Origin: Candidatus Pantoea formicae
Lineage (GTDB): Bacteria; Pseudomonadota; Gammaproteobacteria; Enterobacterales; Enterobacteriaceae
Direction of reading: 5' to 3'
Assembly (NCBI RefSeq): GCF_011752625.1
Contig: NZ_VWXD01000011.1
Span: forward strand, 62,001 to 126,000
Length of the DNA: 64,000 nt
Made by a program: the position numbers and the translations under genes. Below the pieces are notes generated by a model. It made no database searches. It was not told the origin of the DNA and saw only the letters and a list, made by a program, of their open reading frames with translations. Shown piece by piece: positions 1 through 7,554 of this stretch; within the stretch, counting starts at the first letter, position 1; every line of letters starts with the position of its first letter.

Positions 1-1
1 A

Positions 2-472
2 GATATGTCGATGCAGGCGATCCGCCAGTGGGCGCAGGAGCATTCGCCGGAGCAGGTGCGTGATGTGCTGGAAACCAACCAATCCTTTGTGTTCTTTAAA
101 CCCGAAGATTACGTGCCAGTGCGCGGTGCCAGTGCGGTGCCACTGATTGCCAAAGCCTCGGTGGCATCGGATCGTTCATTAATCCCAGCCGGTACGGCGT
201 TGCTCGCTGAAGTGCCGCAGTTGAACGAGAAGGGCAAATTCAACGGCAAATATGAAATGCGTCTGATGGTGGCATTGGATGTCGGTGGCGCGATCAAAGG
301 TCAGCACTTCGACATCTATCAGGGCGTAGGGCCGGATGCGGCGCACCTGGCCGGATTCTATAACCATTATGGCCGCGTCTGGGTGTTGAAAGCGGCACCG
401 GGTGCTGGGCAACCGCTGTTCAGTAATCCGCAAAATGGCAATAATGGTTCACTGATTATCGGGGCAAATTGA
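2..472 (+). CDS. mltA: Membrane-bound lytic murein transglycosylase A, 3' part
   Basis: This is the C-terminal part of MltA, an outer-membrane lipoprotein that cleaves the glycan strands of peptidoglycan and leaves 1,6-anhydromuropeptides. The reading frame is open to the left edge of the window, so the lipobox and N-terminal domain lie outside it. What is present is the C-terminal '3D' domain with its conserved aspartates, seen in DVGGAIKG followed by HFDIYQG, and the closing NHYGRVWVLK segment. The sequence matches E. coli MltA closely in this part. The next gene is tcdA, as in E. coli, but without the metZWV tRNA genes E. coli carries near mltA. The internal ATG at position 5 is not a real start. 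Confidence 0.95.
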   Translation, partial: DMSMQAIRQWAQEHSPEQVRDVLETNQSFVFFKPEDYVPVRGASAVPLIAKASVASDRSLIPAGTALLAEVPQLNEKGKFNGKYEMRLMVALDVGGAIKGQHFDIYQGVGPDAAHLAGFYNHYGRVWVLKAAPGAGQPLFSNPQNGNNGSLIIGAN

Positions 473-579
473 TATCGTAGCCGCATAAAATCAGGCTGCA
501 TTTGGATTTTCCCCAGCACAAGATTGTTGTGTGTAGCGACGCGAGCCATCATGCCGCTACACCTCATGCATTCTAAAGC

Positions 580-597
580 GTGCGCATTTCTGCGCAC
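580..597. repeat. Short palindrome of the REP-like family
   Basis: A perfect 7-base inverted repeat (GTGCGCA, loop TTTC, TGCGCAC) lies 19 bases before the tcdA start. It has the same stem as the GGTGCGCA-type palindrome at 33379 and a similar AT-rich loop. A second small inverted repeat, TGTAGCG/CGCTACA, lies just upstream at 532-561. Both look like degenerate members of the dispersed palindrome family seen elsewhere in the window. Confidence 0.5.
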
Positions 598-615
598 CGC
601 ATTAAAAGGTTAGAT

Positions 616-1422
616 ATGAAAGAAGTCAGCGACGCCTGGCGGCAACGTTTTGGCGGCACCGGGCGTTTGTATGGGGAAGACGCACTTCAGCGCTTTGCCA
701 ACGCCCATTTTTGTGTGATTGGCATTGGCGGCGTGGGATCGTGGTCCGCTGAGGCGCTGGCACGCACCGGGATTGGCAAAATTACGCTGATTGATATGGA
801 CGATGTTTGTATCACCAACACCAATCGCCAGATACATGCACTGCAGGGCAAAGTGGGGCAGGCTAAAACGGAAGTGATGGCAGAGCGCATCCGGGCAATT
901 AACCCAGAATGCGAGGTGATCTGCATTGATGATTTCATCTCGCCGGATAACACCGCCGAGTTGCTCTCCGCGGGATTTGACTATGTGATTGATGCGATTG
1001 ATAGCGTGCGCCCCAAGGCTGCACTGATAGCCTGGTGTCGTCGTAATAAAATCCCTCTGATTACCACCGGCGGTGCGGGCGGACAAATCGATCCTACGCA
1101 AATTCAGGTCAGCGATCTGGCAAAAACGATCCAGGATCCGTTAGCGGCAAAACTGCGAGAACGCTTAAAAAGCGACTTTAAAATCGTGAAGAACAGCAAG
1201 GGAAAATTGGGGATCGATTGCGTGTTTTCGACAGAAGCGCTGGTCTATCCGCAGTTGGATGGCAGCGTTTGCACCTCGAAGAGCACCGCAGAGGGGCCAA
1301 AACGTATGGATTGCGCGGCGGGATTTGGCGCGGCCACCATGGTGACCGCTACGTTCGGCTTTATTGCGGTTTCACACGCGTTGAAGAAATTCCTTGCCCG
1401 TGCGGCGCGTCAGCCTGCCTGA
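616..1422 (+). CDS. tcdA: tRNA threonylcarbamoyladenosine dehydratase TcdA (CsdL)
   Basis: TcdA is an E1-like, ATP-dependent enzyme that dehydrates t6A37 of tRNA to cyclic ct6A. The 268-residue protein has the ThiF/MoeB fold: the nucleotide-binding loop GIGGVGSW near residue 40, the ITLIDMDDVCVTN-type segment after it (here DMDDVCITNTNRQ), and PEGPKRMD-type residues near the C-terminus. The start was set at the ATG at 616 because MKEVSDAWRQRFGG aligns with the E. coli N-terminus; an upstream in-frame ATG at 580 would add residues from the palindromic leader. The 3' end overlaps csdE by 13 bases in convergent orientation. CsdE and CsdA supply sulfur transfer functions linked to this enzyme, so the neighbourhood fits its role. 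Confidence 0.95.
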   Translation: MKEVSDAWRQRFGGTGRLYGEDALQRFANAHFCVIGIGGVGSWSAEALARTGIGKITLIDMDDVCITNTNRQIHALQGKVGQAKTEVMAERIRAINPECEVICIDDFISPDNTAELLSAGFDYVIDAIDSVRPKAALIAWCRRNKIPLITTGGAGGQIDPTQIQVSDLAKTIQDPLAAKLRERLKSDFKIVKNSKGKLGIDCVFSTEALVYPQLDGSVCTSKSTAEGPKRMDCAAGFGAATMVTATFGFIAVSHALKKFLARAARQPA

Positions 1423-1859
1423 TGCGCGCGCGCGACATGGAGAATAGCGTCCGCTAACGCTTTTAAACCGCTGCTCCGTGAGGCGCTAAGCTGCGCTCGC
1501 AAACCTAAAGTGTCAAACAACGCCAGCGGATCTTGTGCTAACAGATCCGCTGGCGTTTTTCCTTCCACCGCTGTCAATAACACGGCTAACAGACCGCGCA
1601 CGATACGGCCTTCGCTGTCGCCGTAAAAATGCAGGGTGCCGTTTGGCAGCGTTTGGCTACTCAACCATACCCGATTCTCACAGCCGCTGAGTTCAATCTC
1701 TGCTGTTTTCAATGTCTCTGACAGCGCAGGCAATTGGCGACTGAGCTGAATCAGCTGGCGATAGCGATCTTCCCATTGATGAAAATGGGCAAATTTCTCT
1801 TTCAGGCTGGCTTCGGTGATGACATCGCCAAACGGATGTGGGCCAATTAAGGTGGTCAT
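1410..1859 (-). CDS. csdE: Cysteine desulfuration protein CsdE
   Basis: CsdE is a SufE-family sulfur acceptor that takes persulfide sulfur from the desulfurase CsdA and stimulates its activity. The 149-residue protein contains the conserved segment SGCENRVWL, whose Cys60 is the predicted persulfide-carrying residue, followed by FYGDSEGRIVRGLLAVLL and a C-terminal LGLRAQLSASRS motif typical of SufE/CsdE. It is encoded directly after csdA with only four intervening bases, so the two are surely co-transcribed and probably translationally coupled. It converges on tcdA with overlapping 3' ends. Confidence 0.95.
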   Translation of the reverse strand: MTTLIGPHPFGDVITEASLKEKFAHFHQWEDRYRQLIQLSRQLPALSETLKTAEIELSGCENRVWLSSQTLPNGTLHFYGDSEGRIVRGLLAVLLTAVEGKTPADLLAQDPLALFDTLGLRAQLSASRSSGLKALADAILHVARAHQAG

Positions 1860-1863
1860 TAGG

Positions 1864-3069
1864 TTATTCGCTCAGTAAATCGACGGCATGAAGCATGGCG
1901 CGCACCAGCGCATCCACGTCGTGCAAATTATTATAGGGTGCAAACGACACGCGCAATGTGCCGCTAACGCCGAGCGCTGCCATTAAGGGCTGTGCGCAGT
2001 GTTGTCCGGCGCGAAGTGCAATGCCTTGTTCCGCCAGTAGCGTCACGATATCGCTGTGATGGATCCCTTGGATATCAAAGGCGAGCAGGCTGGCCTGACC
2101 GCAGCGAAAACTGCGAAAACCGGGGATCTCACTCAACTGTTCTTCGGCCAGGCTGGCGAGCTGCTGGCTCCACATCTCTGCTTTTTCAGCGTGATGCTGC
2201 GACAGCCACTCCAGCGCAGCGCTTAAGCCAACCACACCCGCTACGTTGGGCGTGCCTGCTTCAAAGCGCCACGGCACGGGCTGCTGAGTGAACCCATTGA
2301 AATCGACCTGGGTTAACATTTTGCCGCCGCCTTGCCAGGCATCCATTTCTTCCAGTAGCTCGGCTTTGCCGTAGAGCGCACCGATGCCCATTGGCCCATA
2401 GAGTTTATGGGCAGAGAACGCATAAAAATCGATATCCAGCGCTTGCACATCGGGTGGGGCATGCACCACACCTTGCGCGCCATCCACCATCACTTTGGCA
2501 CCAGCCGCATGTGCCAGTGCAATCGCCTGGGCCAGGTCTGGGCAGCCGCCGGTCACATTCGACATCTGACCGATCGCCAGCAACCGGGTACGCGCGTTGA
2601 GTAACGGGGGTAGCAGATTGATATCCGGCAGGCGATCGGCACCAATTGGCCATTTCACCACTTTCGCACCTTTGGCCTGTGCTGCCATTAACCACGGCAC
2701 CAGATTGGCATGATGCTCCGCTTCGCTCACCACAATCTCATCGCCTGGCTGCAAGCGCGGCATCAGCCAGCTATTGGCCACCAGGTTGATGGCTTCAGTG
2801 GTGCCCCGCGTCCAGATAATCTGACGATCGTCAGCGGCATGAATCCAACGGGCAACCTGGCCGCGTGCCTGCTCGTATTTCTCTGTCAGTAGACGAGCGG
2901 CTTTGAACTGGCTGCGATGCACCGTGCCAGCGCTTAACGAATAGAACTGTGCCGTTGCCTCTATCACCGCTTGCGGCTTCAGCGCGGTAGCGGCGCTGTC
3001 GAGGTAAACCCCTGCATCACTGAGTGCGGGAAACTGTTCGCGGAAGGCGGTTGGGGAAAAAATGGTCAT
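1864..3069 (-). CDS. csdA: Cysteine desulfurase CsdA
   Basis: CsdA is a PLP-dependent class-V aminotransferase-fold enzyme that removes sulfur from cysteine (and selenium from selenocysteine) and passes it to CsdE. The PLP lysine is Lys222 in FSAHKLYGP, and the active-site cysteine is Cys358 in RAGQHCAQP; the same residue numbers as in E. coli. EHHANLVPW and GQMSNVTGGCPD are further family motifs. I set the start at the ATG at 3069, giving 401 residues and an N-terminus (MTIFSP) that aligns with E. coli; extension two codons upstream would need a TTG. It is first in a two-gene unit with csdE. Confidence 0.95.
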   Translation of the reverse strand: MTIFSPTAFREQFPALSDAGVYLDSAATALKPQAVIEATAQFYSLSAGTVHRSQFKAARLLTEKYEQARGQVARWIHAADDRQIIWTRGTTEAINLVANSWLMPRLQPGDEIVVSEAEHHANLVPWLMAAQAKGAKVVKWPIGADRLPDINLLPPLLNARTRLLAIGQMSNVTGGCPDLAQAIALAHAAGAKVMVDGAQGVVHAPPDVQALDIDFYAFSAHKLYGPMGIGALYGKAELLEEMDAWQGGGKMLTQVDFNGFTQQPVPWRFEAGTPNVAGVVGLSAALEWLSQHHAEKAEMWSQQLASLAEEQLSEIPGFRSFRCGQASLLAFDIQGIHHSDIVTLLAEQGIALRAGQHCAQPLMAALGVSGTLRVSFAPYNNLHDVDALVRAMLHAVDLLSE

Positions 3070-3273
3070 GCTCAACCCACTGTTTTGAATTTAGGACCAG
3101 GCTGAAAGCCTGTCAGTTGCCTGGCAAAGCTGGAAAAGCGCGTTATGCTAATTATTGCAAGGTTTGAACCGAAACCCGCATAACGAATCGACGATTTGTA
3201 GTCGATTTCACTTTTGCTGCCTCTGGTCAGCGCGCGGGTGGTTTAATGCAATCAATCTGCAAGGAGATAGAAG

Positions 3274-3498
3274 ATGAAAAAACTTACCGCAGTGCTGGCC
3301 GTGTGCACCATGGCCTTTACCCTGGCTGCCTGTTCGAGCAATTACGTTATGCATACCAATGATGGTCGCACCATTGTTGCGAGCGGCAAACCAAAAGTTG
3401 ACGATGAAACCGGTATGATCAGCTATAAAGATGCCAATGGCAACAAGCAGCAGATTAACCGCTCAGATGTCAAAGAGATGGCAGAGATGGGTCAGTAA
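3274..3498 (+). CDS. ygdI: Small YgdI/YgdR-family lipoprotein
   Basis: A 74-residue DUF903-type lipoprotein. It starts with a type II signal peptide (MKKLTAVLAVCTMAFTLAAC) whose lipobox LAAC puts the lipidated cysteine at residue 20, with Ser at +2, which favours outer-membrane sorting. The mature part, YVMHTNDGRTIVASGKPKVD followed by a YKDANGNKQQINRSDV segment, is the short SH3-like fold of this family. The molecular function is unknown. A strong ribosome binding site (aaggagata) lies seven bases before the ATG. It sits next to gcvB as ygdI does in E. coli, which is why I prefer the name ygdI over ygdR. Confidence 0.9.
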   Translation: MKKLTAVLAVCTMAFTLAACSSNYVMHTNDGRTIVASGKPKVDDETGMISYKDANGNKQQINRSDVKEMAEMGQ

Positions 3499-3507
3499 AC
3501 AGCAGAC

Positions 3508-3705
3508 AAAAAAAAGCACCGCAATTTGCGGTGCTACATAAAATCACTTGGACAGACAGGGTAAATCTACAGGAATTAAAAGCTTGATCTGCAAATGTCA
3601 GATCAAAATTGCAAACACAACATCACGACCACAAGCCAAAAGCTCTCCAAATGTCTGCGATCTCTCGCACGTTTCTAGAAATCTTTTCGTTCCGGCTCAG
3701 GAAGT
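3508..3705 (-). ncRNA. gcvB: Hfq-dependent small RNA GcvB
   Basis: Read on the minus strand, this stretch starts with ACTTCCTGAGCCGGAACGAA and ends in a GC hairpin (3516-3534) followed by eight U, as E. coli GcvB does. The conserved ATTTACCCTGTCTGTCC element is present, as is the G/U-rich R1 segment (GTGATGTTGTGTTTGC). GcvB pairs with many mRNAs for amino-acid and peptide transporters and represses them. It is divergent from gcvA, whose product activates it. The RNA is about 198 nt against about 206 in E. coli; the difference is an eight-base loss in R1. Ends are inferred from the promoter and terminator positions. Confidence 0.93.
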
Positions 3706-3711
3706 GCGGCA

Positions 3712-3740
3712 ACTATAGGTATTTGCTGGAGCTTCCTCAA
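3712..3740 (-). promoter_or_regulatory. gcvB sigma-70 promoter
   Basis: On the minus strand TTGAGG (3735-3740) and TATAGT (3712-3717) are separated by 17 bases, and the -10 ends six bases before the predicted first base of GcvB at 3705. The 130-base stretch shared with the gcvA start is where GcvA is known to bind in E. coli; I do not identify individual GcvA sites. Confidence 0.75.
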
Positions 3741-3834
3741 CGGACAAATTATAATGTCTCGGATTAAAATAACTAATACGTAGCGACTTTGTATAAGTTG
3801 GACTATTACCTTGTGAATCCGCAGACGGAAAACC

Positions 3835-4752
3835 ATGTCAAAACGCCTTCCTCCGCTCAATGCTTTACGTGTCTTTGATGCTGCTGCCCGCCATTTGAGC
3901 TTCACAAAAGCCGCAGAAGAGCTGTTTGTTACCCAGGCTGCTGTCAGCCATCAGATTAAATCTCTGGAAGATTTCCTCGGTCTAAAGCTATTTCGCCGGA
4001 GGAATCGTTCGCTTTTACTGACAGAAGAAGGTCAAAGCTACTATCTGGACATCAAGGAGATCTTCTCTGCTATTAACGATGCGACGCGTAAACTTCAGGC
4101 GCGTAGCGCGAAGGGGGCATTGACCGTCAGCCTGTTGCCTAGCTTCGCTATTCAATGGCTGGTGCCACGCCTTTCCAGCTTTAATATGGCTTATCCGGGC
4201 ATTGATGTTCGTATCCAGGCTGTGGACCGTGACGAAGAGAAATTAGCCGACGATGTGGATGTGGCCATTTTCTATGGTCGAGGCAACTGGCCGGGACTCC
4301 GTGTTGAAAAACTGTATGCCGAATATCTTTTGCCGGTCTGTTCGCCAATGTTGCTGACCGGTGAGCATCCGCTCAAAACAACCGCGGATTTGGCAAACGT
4401 TACGCTGCTGCATGATGCTTCGCGTCGTGACTGGCAATCCTACATTCGCCAGCTAGGCTTGCAGCACATTAATGTGCAACAGGGGCCGATTTTTAGTCAC
4501 AGCGCCATGGTTTTACAGGCCGCGATTCACGGTCAGGGGGTGGCGTTGGCGAACAATGTGATGGCGCAGAGTGAAATTGAAGCGGGTCGCCTGGTCTGCC
4601 CCTTCAATGACGTCTTAGTCAGTAAAAACGCTTTTTATCTGGTTTGTCATGACAGTCAGGCAGAACTGGGTAAAATAGCCGCCTTTCGTCAGTGGATCCT
4701 GGAAAAAGCAGCAAATGAACAAGAAAAATTCCGCTTTCGCTACGATCACTAA
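3835..4752 (+). CDS. gcvA: Glycine cleavage system transcriptional regulator GcvA (LysR family)
   Basis: GcvA activates gcvTHP when glycine is abundant, represses it with GcvR when glycine is low, and activates gcvB. The 305-residue protein has the N-terminal LysR winged helix-turn-helix (residues about 7-65, core LSFTKAAEELFVTQAAVSHQ) and the C-terminal periplasmic-binding-protein-like effector domain from about residue 95. It matches E. coli GcvA throughout; the C-terminal tail is lengthened by FRFRYDH-type residues. Its divergent arrangement with gcvB is conserved, supporting the assignment over other LysR regulators. Confidence 0.95.
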   Translation: MSKRLPPLNALRVFDAAARHLSFTKAAEELFVTQAAVSHQIKSLEDFLGLKLFRRRNRSLLLTEEGQSYYLDIKEIFSAINDATRKLQARSAKGALTVSLLPSFAIQWLVPRLSSFNMAYPGIDVRIQAVDRDEEKLADDVDVAIFYGRGNWPGLRVEKLYAEYLLPVCSPMLLTGEHPLKTTADLANVTLLHDASRRDWQSYIRQLGLQHINVQQGPIFSHSAMVLQAAIHGQGVALANNVMAQSEIEAGRLVCPFNDVLVSKNAFYLVCHDSQAELGKIAAFRQWILEKAANEQEKFRFRYDH

Positions 4753-4803
4753 TGCGTTGATTGCTGCACAGTGATGTGCGGTTTCATCTTTGAGGATTAT
4801 TGA

Positions 4804-5199
4804 ATGTCCAGTCGTGCCATGTTTGTGTTTGCGGCCATCAGCGGATTTCTGCTGGTGGCATTTGGTGCTTTTGGAGCACATGTGCTGAGCAAGTCGCTCG
4901 GCCCCGCCGAAATGGCGTGGATCCATACCGGATTGGAGTATCAGGCCTACCATACGCTGGCCGTGATTGGATTAGGGGCTGCGATGCTGCGCCGCGCCAA
5001 TATCTGGTTCTATTGGAGCAGCGCCTTACTGGCTCTGGGCACCGTTCTTTTCAGCGGCAGTCTTTATTGCTTAGCACTGTCGCATATGAAGTTTTGGGTT
5101 TTTGTCACGCCAGTGGGAGGCTTGTGCTTCCTGATTGGATGGTTCTTGATGTTGATTGGCGCGCTGCGTCTGAAACGAAAGGCAGATCGCCATGAATAA
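4804..5199 (+). CDS. ygdD: DUF423 inner-membrane protein YgdD
   Basis: A 131-residue hydrophobic protein with four predicted transmembrane segments: roughly residues 5-25 (MFVFAAISGFLLVAFGAFGA), 45-65, 72-92 and 97-120. The family is DUF423; the glycine-rich first segment followed by HVL is its signature. Function unknown. A GAGGATT ribosome binding site precedes the ATG. The stop overlaps the rlmM start by eight bases, so the two are translationally coupled, as in E. coli. A same-length reading frame starting at 4800 in another frame is a shadow. Confidence 0.9.
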   Translation: MSSRAMFVFAAISGFLLVAFGAFGAHVLSKSLGPAEMAWIHTGLEYQAYHTLAVIGLGAAMLRRANIWFYWSSALLALGTVLFSGSLYCLALSHMKFWVFVTPVGGLCFLIGWFLMLIGALRLKRKADRHE

Positions 5200-6292
5200 A
5201 GTTTTACTCTATTGCCGCCCGGGATTTGAGAAAGAGTGTGCGGCAGAGATCAGTGCTAAAGCCGCAGAACGCGAGATTTACGGCTTCCCCCGTGTGAAAG
5301 ATGATTCCGGCTACGTGCTGTTTGAATGCTACCAGCATGAAGATGCCGAAAGGTTAATGAAAACGCTGCCGTTTGCTGAGCTGATCTTTGCTCGACAAAT
5401 GTTAGTGGTGGGTGAATTACTGCGCGATCTGCCACCCGAAGATCGCATTACACCGATTGTCGGCATGCTGACGGGTGTGGTGGAGAAAGGCGGTGATCTT
5501 CGTGTTGAAGTGCCGGATACCAATGAAGCGAAGGAACTGACCAAGTTTTGTCGCAAGTTGACCGTGCCACTGCGTGCCAGCCTGCGTGCCAGCAAGATTC
5601 TGTTGAACTACGAATCACCCAAGCGTCCTGTGGTTCATGTGTTCTTTATCGCACCGGGCACCTGCTATGTTGGTTATTCGCTGCCAGAGAACAACTCCCC
5701 GTTCTATATGGGGATTCCGCGTCTCAAGTTCCCTTCAGATGCGCCTAGCCGCTCGACGCTGAAACTGGAAGAAGCCTTTCACGTCTTCATTCCGGCAGAT
5801 GAGTGGGATGAACGCTTGGGCAGCGGCATGTATGCTGTGGATCTGGGGGCTTGCCCCGGCGGTTGGACCTATCAACTGGTCAAACGCAGTATGTGGGTGT
5901 ATGCCGTGGATAACGGTCCGATGGCGCCGAGCCTGATGGATACCGGGCAAGTCACGCACTGCCGTGAAGATGGCTTCAAATATCGCCCAGACCGTAACAA
6001 CATCAGTTGGTTAGTGTGTGACATGGTGGAAAAACCGGTGCGTGTCGCGAGCCTGATGACAGAGTGGCTGGTCAACGGCTGGTGCCGTGAAGCGATTTTC
6101 AACCTTAAGCTGCCGATGAAAAAGCGCTATGAGGAAGTGACGCAAAACCTGGCGATGATGGATGCAGCGTTGAAAGAGAAAGGCGTGAATGCGCAGATTC
6201 AGGCGCGCCAGCTCTATCATGACCGTGAAGAGATTACCGTGCATGTGCGCCGGCTGTGGGCGGCAGTAGGCGGCCGTCGCGACGAACGTTAA
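5192..6292 (+). CDS. rlmM: 23S rRNA (cytidine-2498-2'-O)-methyltransferase RlmM
   Basis: RlmM methylates the 2'-hydroxyl of C2498 in the peptidyl-transferase centre of 23S rRNA using S-adenosylmethionine. The 366-residue protein has the N-terminal THUMP-like RNA-binding region and a C-terminal Rossmann methyltransferase domain with the SAM motif DLGACPGGWTYQLV near residue 215. The K-D-K-E tetrad of 2'-O-methyltransferases is consistent with DxPxKxx-type segments (VCDMVEKPVR, NLKLPMKKRYEE), though I did not model the tetrad. The stop codon falls inside the left arm of the first ERIC-type repeat, so the repeat abuts the gene exactly. Confidence 0.95.
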   Translation: MNKVLLYCRPGFEKECAAEISAKAAEREIYGFPRVKDDSGYVLFECYQHEDAERLMKTLPFAELIFARQMLVVGELLRDLPPEDRITPIVGMLTGVVEKGGDLRVEVPDTNEAKELTKFCRKLTVPLRASLRASKILLNYESPKRPVVHVFFIAPGTCYVGYSLPENNSPFYMGIPRLKFPSDAPSRSTLKLEEAFHVFIPADEWDERLGSGMYAVDLGACPGGWTYQLVKRSMWVYAVDNGPMAPSLMDTGQVTHCREDGFKYRPDRNNISWLVCDMVEKPVRVASLMTEWLVNGWCREAIFNLKLPMKKRYEEVTQNLAMMDAALKEKGVNAQIQARQLYHDREEITVHVRRLWAAVGGRRDER

Positions 6293-6419
6293 TTTCCCGT
6301 CATACTTCGCGCCACAGGTGCGTTGGCTGCGCTTGCTCGCCCCGGTCACATACTGATGTATGCTCCCGGGGACTCTCAAGCTTGCCGCCTTCCTGTGACG
6401 CGAATTATTTAGGGAAATT
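6291..6419. repeat. ERIC (IRU) element, copy 1, full length
   Basis: A 129-base element with 8-base inverted ends AATTTCCC/GGGAAATT and the ERIC landmarks: GTCATACTTC near the left end, GCGTTGGCTGCGCTTGCTC, CCCGGTCACATAC, ATGTATGCTCCCGGGGA, CTTGCCGCCTTCCTG and CGAATTATTTAGGG at the right end. It begins inside the rlmM stop region. ERIC elements are short non-coding, non-autonomous palindromes of Enterobacterales that fold into a hairpin when transcribed. Confidence 0.9.
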
Positions 6420-6450
6420 CTGCGCACTTTTTAACTCGGCCTGCTCTTAC

Positions 6451-6538
6451 GTCATACTTCGCGCCACAGGTGCGTTGGCTGCGCTTGCTCGCCCCGGTCA
6501 CATACTGATGTATGGTCTCGGGGACTCACGCACTTGCC
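6451..6538. repeat. ERIC element, copy 2, right end missing
   Basis: Same orientation as copy 1 and nearly identical to it from GTCATACTTC through GGGGACTCACGCACTTGCCG, where it stops and copy 3 begins. The right arm that should read CTTCCTG...GAATTATT is absent. A 31-base spacer separates it from copy 1. Confidence 0.85.
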
Positions 6539-6667
6539 GATCCTGCTTCATACTTTGCACTACAGCGGCGTTGGCTGCGCTTGCTCACCCCGGTCACATA
6601 CTAAAGTATGCTCTCGGGGACTCGCGCACTTGCCGCCTTGCTGTAGCACAAATTATTTCGCAGGATC
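6539..6667. repeat. ERIC element, copy 3, full length
   Basis: A 129-base copy in the same orientation with its own perfect 8-base inverted ends GATCCTGC/GCAGGATC. The internal sequence differs more from the other two (CATACTTTGCACTACAGC), so it is not simply a recent duplication of copy 1. It starts where copy 2 breaks off. The remaining 93 bases to the xni stop (6668-6760) hold nothing I can name. Confidence 0.85.
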
Positions 6668-6760
6668 TCTCTGGCTATACGGCTAGCGGCGCAATTTATT
6701 GTCATATCGCATATCGAGAGATTCGCGAGTTTGCGCGGCAGGGTGATTCCGCAAACGTCT

Positions 6761-7516
6761 CTACGCCTTATACCGCAACGTATTCAAATTCCCCTGCAAC
6801 ACCAAATCGCGTTTTAACGTTGAGACCTGACGGCAGATTTCTGCCATCTCTTGGTGATCGCGCAGTTTCTTTTGCCACTTCTCGGGGACCTGATCAAACT
6901 GCTGATAGATGGCTTCCAGCGTGCCGAACTGCATCATCAACTCGCGGGCGCTTTTGGGACCGATGCCAGCAACGCCAGGAATCTTGCTGCTGCTGATGCC
7001 GCACAGTCCCCAGTAATCGGGTAACTGTGTGGGCGCGACGCCAAAATCTTGCTCAATGAAGGGCACATCCAACCAGCGTTTTTGAAAGTAGTCGCGAATG
7101 CGAATGTTTGGGGCCAGCAGCTGGCAATAGCCTTTATCCGTGGAAACGATGGTCGCTTGATGACCTGCATCGGCCATCTTCACCGCCAGCGTGGCGGCGA
7201 GATCGTCGGCTTCATCTAAATCGGCGACCCAACAGCTGACGCCTACGGCCTGAAAGGCTTGTTGAATGGCGGGCATTTCTGACTGCAAATCGTCTGGCAT
7301 CGGCGGACGACCGGCTTTGTACTCTGGCAAAAGCTGATGGCGCCAACCGGGATGGCGTTCATGGCTATCAAATACTGCCACGACATGAGTGGGCTGCGTG
7401 TGACCTAACAGCTGGTGCAGTGCCGTAACGCAGGCATCGCGGCAGGGCGAACCTTGAACCGCATGCAGACGACGGATCAGGTTTAGCGCATCAATAATAA
7501 GAAGATGAAACGGCAT
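6761..7516 (-). CDS. xni: Flap endonuclease Xni (exonuclease IX family)
   Basis: Xni is a 5'-nuclease of the FEN family that acts on flapped DNA substrates; it resembles the 5'-exonuclease domain of DNA polymerase I. The 251-residue protein shows the acidic metal-binding clusters DALNLIRR at the N-terminus, DLDEADD and STDKGYCQL in the middle, and a helix-hairpin-helix region (ISSSKIPGVAGIGPKSA) near residue 185. Enterobacterial Xni lacks some of the metal-binding acids of Pol I. It is downstream of ppnN on the same strand. Confidence 0.93.
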   Translation of the reverse strand: MPFHLLIIDALNLIRRLHAVQGSPCRDACVTALHQLLGHTQPTHVVAVFDSHERHPGWRHQLLPEYKAGRPPMPDDLQSEMPAIQQAFQAVGVSCWVADLDEADDLAATLAVKMADAGHQATIVSTDKGYCQLLAPNIRIRDYFQKRWLDVPFIEQDFGVAPTQLPDYWGLCGISSSKIPGVAGIGPKSARELMMQFGTLEAIYQQFDQVPEKWQKKLRDHQEMAEICRQVSTLKRDLVLQGNLNTLRYKA

Positions 7517-7525
7517 AGTGATTGC

Positions 7526-7543
7526 GGCAGCCCGTAGGCTGCC
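7526..7543. other. Hairpin between ppnN and xni
   Basis: A perfect 7-base stem (GGCAGCC/GGCTGCC) with a CGTA loop lies between the ppnN stop and the xni start. No U-run follows on either strand, so it is more likely an RNA-processing or partial attenuation hairpin than a full terminator. Confidence 0.35.
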
Positions 7544-7554
7544 TTCCTGATAGG

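Noticed and set aside
473..615. tRNA genes near mltA (metZWV in E. coli)
   Set aside because: No cloverleaf-like sequence between mltA and tcdA; only small palindromes.
6256..6996. Open frame of 246 codons on the plus strand after rlmM
   Set aside because: It runs through the three ERIC repeats and into xni antisense, has repeated low-complexity translation and no ribosome binding site.
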